DNA from: Bacillota bacterium
Lineage (GTDB): Bacteria; Bacillota; Clostridia; Christensenellales; SZUA-584
Direction of reading: 5' to 3'
DNA length: 18,049 bases
Assembly: GCA_023436525.1 (NCBI GenBank)
Contig: JAEZIW010000163.1
Location: forward strand, 1-18,049
Shown here: positions 13,709-18,049 of the stretch, piece by piece
Layout of the letters: each line of letters opens with the position of its first letter
Numbering within the stretch: position 1 is the stretch's first letter
Translations under genes and position numbers: made by a program
The notes under the pieces: model-generated
Database searches by the model: none
What the model was told of the DNA's origin: nothing
Seen by the model: the letters and a program-made list of their open reading frames with translations, nothing else

Positions 13709-16156
13709 ATGACTATTTTAAATGTTCTGTTGGAAATAACGGCGTACTCAGCCATTTTATTCGCTGTGACCCTGCTGTTTAAAAAACTGCTCAAAGGCAA
13801 ACTGTCTCCGGCAATGCATTTGGCTGTTTGGATGCTGCTGATTGTAAGGCTGATGCTGCCGGTTACATTTGATACGGCGGTGCGTTTTTTTACGCTGCCG
13901 GATGAAACGATACAGATTGACAGCAGTTTAGACGATATAGCTCAGAATGAAACGGTGCAGAGCCTGCGGCCAAAGACCGAAGCCGCGAGCCAGCCGACGA
14001 CCGCGTCGTCCGGCACATCCACCGCGCAAGAAAGAAGCCATGAGACCATGAAATTGCCCGCCAATGCAGCCGCACCGGTAAAAATGGACTGGACGGCGGT
14101 GCTCGTGGCGGTATGGATTGCGGGCATGATCGTTTGTGCCGGTATGGCGGTATACGGGTACAGCCGAATTCGCAGAAAGCTGAAGCGCGACGCTTTGCAG
14201 CCCCCCGAAGCCCTTGAGGCACTCTTTCATGAGTGCCGGAGTGAGCTGGAAATTAGCGGGCGTGTGCGTCTCAGTGTGCAGCGCTTTGCGCAGAGCCCCG
14301 CGCTTTTATTCCCCTCCATGGTACTGGTGCCGATCAGCATGCTTGATATGGAACATGAGAAAGTCAAATTAACATTGATGCACGAACTGATGCACTACAA
14401 GCGAAAGGATCAGCTTTTCGCGATGCTGCTGCTCGCGCTGCGAATCATCTATTGGTTCAATCCCGTGGTGCATTTGGCGGAAAGAATCATTCGGGACGAT
14501 ATCGAAACGGCCTGCGACAGCAGCGTGGTCAGGCGCTTGAGCGCGGCTGAGAAGGGGATTTATGCACGCGCGTTGATAGCGATGTACAACAGCGCACATG
14601 AAACGCAGATGGTACTGGGTATGGCGCTGGGCGGCACGCGCAAAGGCGCCGAAAAGCGCATCAGAGGGATCTATATGAAGCAGAAAAGCCAATGGCATGT
14701 GAAGCTCACCGCCATGCTGCTGGCAGGCGTGATGGTTGTGTGCTGCTTCACCACCGCGTGTCAGCCCACGCCCGATAAGCCGGTGATTGTGAACAAAAAC
14801 CAAAGTTATGATGATATCATCAGCGCCGATATGGGGCAAATTGAGGAAAGCCTTGAGCCATATACAGTGCCCGAACGGTTAACGGAGAGCATTGAAGATG
14901 GCAAGCTGACCATCCACGCCGATGTATCGATTGAGCTGCCGCAGACGACGGATTTTCCGGTGACGATGGTCAAGCATAGGATACTCTCTCAGGATGAGGT
15001 AGACAATATCGTAAACTTTTTTACGAAAGGCCGCAAAATGTATAAGCGTAAAATGATACAGACCAAGGATGAGATTTTGGACTGGATCACGCAGGTTAAG
15101 CGCGGGCCGCTGGTGAACGGTGTTTACGATGCGTCTCAGGTTGATAAGGATTATTTAAAACAGCTCGAACAGCAGTATGAGGAGGCACCGGAATCGTTTG
15201 AAAAGCAGTATGTTGATTCCTCACTTGATTATTGCCGCGATTACAACGGCAAACAGCTGCAAAGCGGAGAAAAGACAGCGCTAGATGTCAACATAGAAAA
15301 CGACACTGGTAATGATGAATCGCTTAGCATTATGAACGCAAATAATCTATATCATAACTCGATAGTTGGTTATAGTGATGGCTCGGTTCATTACTCAGAA
15401 ACAATTTATCGTGAAGACCTCGATGCGACGGATATTGATGTGGAAACAGACCCCAGTTTCAGGGACTGGGAGAATCAGATCAAGAACACGAGCATGTCAC
15501 AAGATGAAGCGATTGCTCAGGGGGACGCCGTTTTGCAGGCTCTGCATATTGACGGCTTGGCTTTAACCTGCGTTGACCGCGCGGCCATGCTTGATGCCGG
15601 CGGCTATCCCTGTAAGGGCGGGTATCAGCTGACGTATATGCGCAGCAAAGGCAAGCTGACAGGATACGACACGTCTTTATGGATGTTTGACAGCGGAGAC
15701 CAGGGAGAGGCGGCGCCCGCATATGTACCGCCGTTTAGTCAGGAAAAGCTGACAATCATGCTGAACGAAGATGGGATACACAGCTTTTATTGGGACGGTG
15801 CTGCGACGGAGGATCAAACAATTCATGAGAACGCCCGGCTTAAGCCGTTTGAGGAGATCAAGAAGGCGGCGCTCAATCAGATAAAATATAAGTATTCGTT
15901 CAGACAAAACGCTAATGCGAAGCTGCGTTGCGAGATAGAATCGGTCAAGCTTCAACTTGGCTATATCGGTGTGAAGGATGATATCAACAAGGCGCTGATG
16001 GTGCCGATGTGGGTGTTTGTCACACGATTTTATGAGAAGAATGATTCTGATGCATCGGAATTCAGGTATGGCTACGAAGCTTTCGTGGTGAATGCGCTGG
16101 ATGGCAGCATCGTCAGCGCTTGGCCCCGAATGGAAGACACGAGAATCGGCGTTTGA
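13709..16156 (+). CDS. M56-family membrane metallopeptidase sensor (BlaR1/MecR1-like) with atypical ectodomain
   Basis: In BlaR1 systems an outer-domain signal activates a membrane zinc protease that leads to loss of BlaI. This 815-residue protein has membrane segments at about 4-22, 34-52 and 128-149. The zinc motif is HELMH (H225, E226, H229), with E266 in RDDIETACD as the probable third ligand. A fourth segment spans about 333-350. Residues 60-125 form a Ser/Thr/Ala-rich loop. The ~465-residue C-terminal domain shows no SxxK/SxN/KTG set like a penicillin-binding domain; it resembles DUF6034-type ectodomains of Clostridia by impression. The ATG at 13709 is preferred because GGAGG lies about 9 bases upstream and it follows the blaI stop by one base; the longer frame has no site. 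The beginning LLAGVMVVCC-FTTAC looks like an internal lipobox. Confidence 0.9.
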   Translation: MTILNVLLEITAYSAILFAVTLLFKKLLKGKLSPAMHLAVWMLLIVRLMLPVTFDTAVRFFTLPDETIQIDSSLDDIAQNETVQSLRPKTEAASQPTTASSGTSTAQERSHETMKLPANAAAPVKMDWTAVLVAVWIAGMIVCAGMAVYGYSRIRRKLKRDALQPPEALEALFHECRSELEISGRVRLSVQRFAQSPALLFPSMVLVPISMLDMEHEKVKLTLMHELMHYKRKDQLFAMLLLALRIIYWFNPVVHLAERIIRDDIETACDSSVVRRLSAAEKGIYARALIAMYNSAHETQMVLGMALGGTRKGAEKRIRGIYMKQKSQWHVKLTAMLLAGVMVVCCFTTACQPTPDKPVIVNKNQSYDDIISADMGQIEESLEPYTVPERLTESIEDGKLTIHADVSIELPQTTDFPVTMVKHRILSQDEVDNIVNFFTKGRKMYKRKMIQTKDEILDWITQVKRGPLVNGVYDASQVDKDYLKQLEQQYEEAPESFEKQYVDSSLDYCRDYNGKQLQSGEKTALDVNIENDTGNDESLSIMNANNLYHNSIVGYSDGSVHYSETIYREDLDATDIDVETDPSFRDWENQIKNTSMSQDEAIAQGDAVLQALHIDGLALTCVDRAAMLDAGGYPCKGGYQLTYMRSKGKLTGYDTSLWMFDSGDQGEAAPAYVPPFSQEKLTIMLNEDGIHSFYWDGAATEDQTIHENARLKPFEEIKKAALNQIKYKYSFRQNANAKLRCEIESVKLQLGYIGVKDDINKALMVPMWVFVTRFYEKNDSDASEFRYGYEAFVVNALDGSIVSAWPRMEDTRIGV

Positions 16157-16200
16157 TGTTTTCAAATCTGCGTTGATACAGCAGACGAGCTGAAAACGTC
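16155..16200 (+). terminator. Long hairpin at the end of the M56 gene, no T-run
   Basis: GATGTTTTCA (16155-16164) pairs with TGAAAACGTC (16191-16200) over ten positions including one G-U. Inside, TCTGC (16167-16171) pairs with GCAGA (16181-16185). It begins in the stop codon. What follows is ATAACCG, so it may be an mRNA 3'-end or processing hairpin rather than a classic terminator. Confidence 0.5.
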
Positions 16201-16222
16201 ATAACCGATTTGTTATTATTTA

Positions 16223-16231
16223 TGTTATAAT
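16223..16231 (+). promoter_or_regulatory. Extended -10 promoter of the HAMP gene
   Basis: TGTTATAAT is a perfect extended -10 (TGnTATAAT). No good -35 was found. The in-frame ATG at 16230 lies inside the hexamer, so it cannot be the start codon of this transcript. Confidence 0.6.
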
Positions 16232-16298
16232 GAGCAGCGGAAGAGACAGCATGTTATCGCTGTATACGAATCTACTGATTGTTTTCCTGAGGTCGCAT

Positions 16299-17081
16299 AT
16301 GAAAAAGACGCTGTTCAAACGAATGATTATTGGCATGCTGGGCTTTTGTGCTGCTGTCTGTCTGGCGGGGTATCTTATCAGCGCATGGGTTCTTCCCGAT
16401 TATTACAAGAATCAGCAGCGGCAGATTTTACTGGAATGCACCAATGAAGCAGCGCAGCAGATTGATGACGGCGGCGATATGAGCGTGGTGATTGACGCGT
16501 TTGATAACGAGTACGGCGTGGCGCTGCATTATGCCAATGCAGCCAAGGGCATTTTCAGCGGCCAGAACACACACGGCATGCTGGGCCGCCAGAACGTTTA
16601 CGCCAGCATGACACAGGATAAGGTCGGCACTTTCTTTGAGACAACCTCGGCGAAGGGTACGAACAAATGGCTCTCTTATTTAACGCAGCTTAACGACGGC
16701 GCACTGCTGCTGGGCCGCGTTTCATACGCCAGCATGAATAGAATTACCGAAACGTTCAGGCAGTTTTTTATATACGTCGGTTTCGCTGTCGCGGCGGCTT
16801 TTGTGATATTCGCCTGTGTTTTTTCCGCCCGCGTGTCGCGTCCATTAAAACAGCTTAGCAACACAGCCGCGAAGATGGGGAAGAGCGATTTCTCGCTGCG
16901 CTATAATAGCAGAAGAACAGATGAAATCGGGCAAATCGGTACCGTGCTCAACTCATTGATGACGCAGCTTGAAAGCGCAAAACTGCACGATGATGAAAAA
17001 ACGGGCACGCTAGAAAAGTACCCGTTAAATTCGCATTATTCGCAGGCGTCTGCCGACAAAGCACCGAGCATAGATGAGTAA
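16299..17081 (+). CDS. Membrane HAMP-domain protein without a kinase (truncated sensor or orphan)
   Basis: The 260-residue protein has the N-terminal half of a sensor histidine kinase. A positively charged start MKKTLFKR is followed by membrane helix 1 (about 8-31), an outer domain of about 125 residues, membrane helix 2 (about 156-178), and a HAMP domain (about 176-228) with P182 and TDEIGQIGTVLNSLM. It stops after a polar tail. There is no His-box (DHp) and no ATPase domain. No response regulator is next to it. The ATG at 16299 follows TGAGGT at 6 bases and yields a natural membrane-helix start. An ATG at 16251 with GGAAGAG is the alternative; 16230 lies in the -10. It is either a kinase gene cut at the HAMP end or a membrane adapter. 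The downstream gene converges 23 bases later. Confidence 0.8.
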   Translation: MKKTLFKRMIIGMLGFCAAVCLAGYLISAWVLPDYYKNQQRQILLECTNEAAQQIDDGGDMSVVIDAFDNEYGVALHYANAAKGIFSGQNTHGMLGRQNVYASMTQDKVGTFFETTSAKGTNKWLSYLTQLNDGALLLGRVSYASMNRITETFRQFFIYVGFAVAAAFVIFACVFSARVSRPLKQLSNTAAKMGKSDFSLRYNSRRTDEIGQIGTVLNSLMTQLESAKLHDDEKTGTLEKYPLNSHYSQASADKAPSIDE

Positions 17082-17104
17082 ACAGCGCTTAATGCCGCAT
17101 TGGC

Positions 17105-17485
17105 TTAATCCTGTGCGTCGTCGTAATGGCGGTCTATCAGCTTTATGAAATCTTGCTTGTTAAGCCCCAAGCCTTTGTAATACTCAATATCTTTCTCAAG
17201 CTTTTCGAGCACCATTGCATCGCGCTTTTCGTCGATGGCGTCGCGGTGCAGCGGCGCCACGAAACAGCCGCGCCCCACCATTGAATAGATGAAGCCCATA
17301 CGCTCCAGCTCTTCCCACGCTTTTTTCACGGTGATCACGCTGATGCGCAGCTCCTTGGCCACTGTGCGAATTGGCGGCAGACATGTGTCTACCGCCAGCT
17401 CGCCTTTGATGATCTGCGACGAAATCTGCTCAAACATCTGCTGATAAATCGGCTTGTCGGAAGTGTTGGATATCACAATGTTCAT
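17105..17485 (-). CDS. GntR-family regulator, YtrA type
   Basis: YtrA-type GntR proteins repress small ABC transporter operons, often in response to cell-wall antibiotics. The 126-residue protein has the usual length. The winged helix spans about 10-77: IYQQMFEQISSQIIKGEL, then LPPIRTVAKELRISVITVKK (recognition helix around 47-56), and the wing RMGFIYSMVGRGCFVAP. A short helical tail replaces a ligand-binding domain. Its ATG (17485-17483) overlaps the stop of the permease (TGATG), so it is translated in a coupled manner at the 3' end of the transporter unit. In the Bacillus subtilis ytr operon the regulator comes first; here it comes after. Its target is probably this transporter, whose promoter lies outside the window. 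Confidence 0.9.
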   Translation of the reverse strand: MNIVISNTSDKPIYQQMFEQISSQIIKGELAVDTCLPPIRTVAKELRISVITVKKAWEELERMGFIYSMVGRGCFVAPLHRDAIDEKRDAMVLEKLEKDIEYYKGLGLNKQDFIKLIDRHYDDAQD

Positions 17486-18049
17486 CAGATATTAACTCTT
17501 TCAAACCGTTTCACGGATATTTTGGCAGCGAGCAGATTGAGCAGTACAAAAATGATGATGCCTCCCAAAAGCGTGGCATAATGCACCCATGTATTCAATG
17601 TGCCGTCAAGTACCCTCAAGAACGGCACAAGCTGAACAGCGGTTTCAACGGCTACGGCAAACAGCACCGAAACGGTGATGGCGGCTATTGTCGGCACACC
17701 GATCTTGTAAGCGGTTTTATAAAACATCGGGAACAAAATCACGTTATGAATGCCGTACATCATAAAGGCAATGCCGAGAAAAGCGGCGTTGGTATCCATG
17801 AGAAAATTGCCCTGGGGATAAATCGACAGGTTGATAACAGCGAATATCGCCGCGATAATGACCTGAAGCACCTCTAAAATCACGATGGACAGTATTCTGG
17901 CTCTCACGATATCGCCGCGCCTCACCGGCAATGATGCTGAGAAATCGATATCGCCCTGCGCTTTAGCCATTGAAAAAATATTGGGCACGGCCATGAAAAA
18001 TAAATACATCAGCGCGATTAAATACGGCCACTGCGGAATCAACAGCAAT
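17485..18049 (-). CDS. ABC-2 type transporter permease, 5' end cut by window edge
   Basis: This is the membrane part of an ABC exporter. The 188 readable codons hold about five hydrophobic segments, including WPYLIALMYLFFMAVPNIFS, ILEVLQVIIAAIFAVINLS, FLGIAFMMYGIHNVILFPMF, IAAITVSVLFAVAVETAVQL and LLGGIIIFVLLNLLAAKI. The motif FSASLPVRRGDIVRARILSI is typical of ABC-2 permeases of the YtrC/YtrD or BcrB-like kind (PF13346 type). The frame is open to the edge, so the true start lies beyond 18049; the TTG near 18048 is not supported as a start. An ATPase partner is expected upstream (outside). Its stop overlaps the GntR start by one base. Substrate unknown. Confidence 0.85.
   Translation of the reverse strand, partial: LLLIPQWPYLIALMYLFFMAVPNIFSMAKAQGDIDFSASLPVRRGDIVRARILSIVILEVLQVIIAAIFAVINLSIYPQGNFLMDTNAAFLGIAFMMYGIHNVILFPMFYKTAYKIGVPTIAAITVSVLFAVAVETAVQLVPFLRVLDGTLNTWVHYATLLGGIIIFVLLNLLAAKISVKRFERVNI

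Noticed and set aside
13709..16156. A beta-lactam resistance locus
   Set aside because: There is a BlaI and M56 protein but no beta-lactamase or penicillin-binding gene in the window, and the ectodomain lacks transpeptidase motifs.
16230..16298. Extra N-terminal 23 residues for the HAMP protein
   Set aside because: The ATG at 16230 lies in a perfect -10 box and no ribosome binding site precedes it.

Overview
The window looks like a chromosomal segment of a Gram-positive Bacillota bacterium, probably class Clostridia. This is inferred from a lysine riboswitch ahead of a dap operon, an archaeal/fungal-type aspartate-semialdehyde dehydrogenase, a BlaI/M56-peptidase sensor pair, a YkpA/YbiT-type ABC-F protein, a YtrA-type GntR regulator next to an ABC-2 permease, strong GGAGG ribosome binding sites and sigma-A-like promoters. 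No rRNA, tRNA, CRISPR array, transposase or integrase was seen. A species cannot be named from the sequence alone.

Left part (1-2867, minus strand): a lysine/diaminopimelate operon in the order promoter - lysine riboswitch - intrinsic terminator - asd - dapA - dapB. dapB runs off the left edge. Lysine binding to the leader should cut transcription of the first committed steps of lysine and diaminopimelate synthesis. Next (2878-4224, minus) is an anchored zinc-ribbon protein gene. Directly downstream and in the same frame lies a decayed copy of its own C-terminal module, followed by hairpins. Divergent from it (4264-9375, plus) are a SAM methyltransferase, then a tight run of a TPR protein, a repeat-rich alpha-helical protein, an HD-domain phosphohydrolase and a THUMP-domain 23S rRNA-type methyltransferase, with gaps of a few bases or overlaps.

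Middle part: 9376-10156 is an AT-rich stretch that interrupts gene-dense DNA. It holds one small gene split into two frames at an A-run that matches a -1 slippery heptamer. It is followed by a complete ABC-F gene with its own extended -10 promoter and a strong terminator.

Right part: an unrecognised 404-residue protein (minus) diverges from a BlaI-type repressor and an M56 (BlaR1/MecR1-like) membrane peptidase (plus). The two promoters share a palindromic -35 region, and a pair of repressor-like operators 21 bp apart lies over the blaI-side promoter. The M56 protein carries a large ectodomain that does not look like a penicillin-binding sensor. After a long hairpin and a separate promoter comes a membrane HAMP protein with no kinase domain. 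The window ends with a convergent unit (minus): a partial ABC-2 permease whose stop overlaps the start of a YtrA-type GntR regulator.

The most unusual points are the BlaI/M56 locus with its divergent orphan gene and twin operators, the kinase-less HAMP protein, the in-frame ghost copy after the zinc-ribbon gene, and the frame-split small gene. The rest is ordinary housekeeping. I see no strong evidence of a complete new defence or mobile system.
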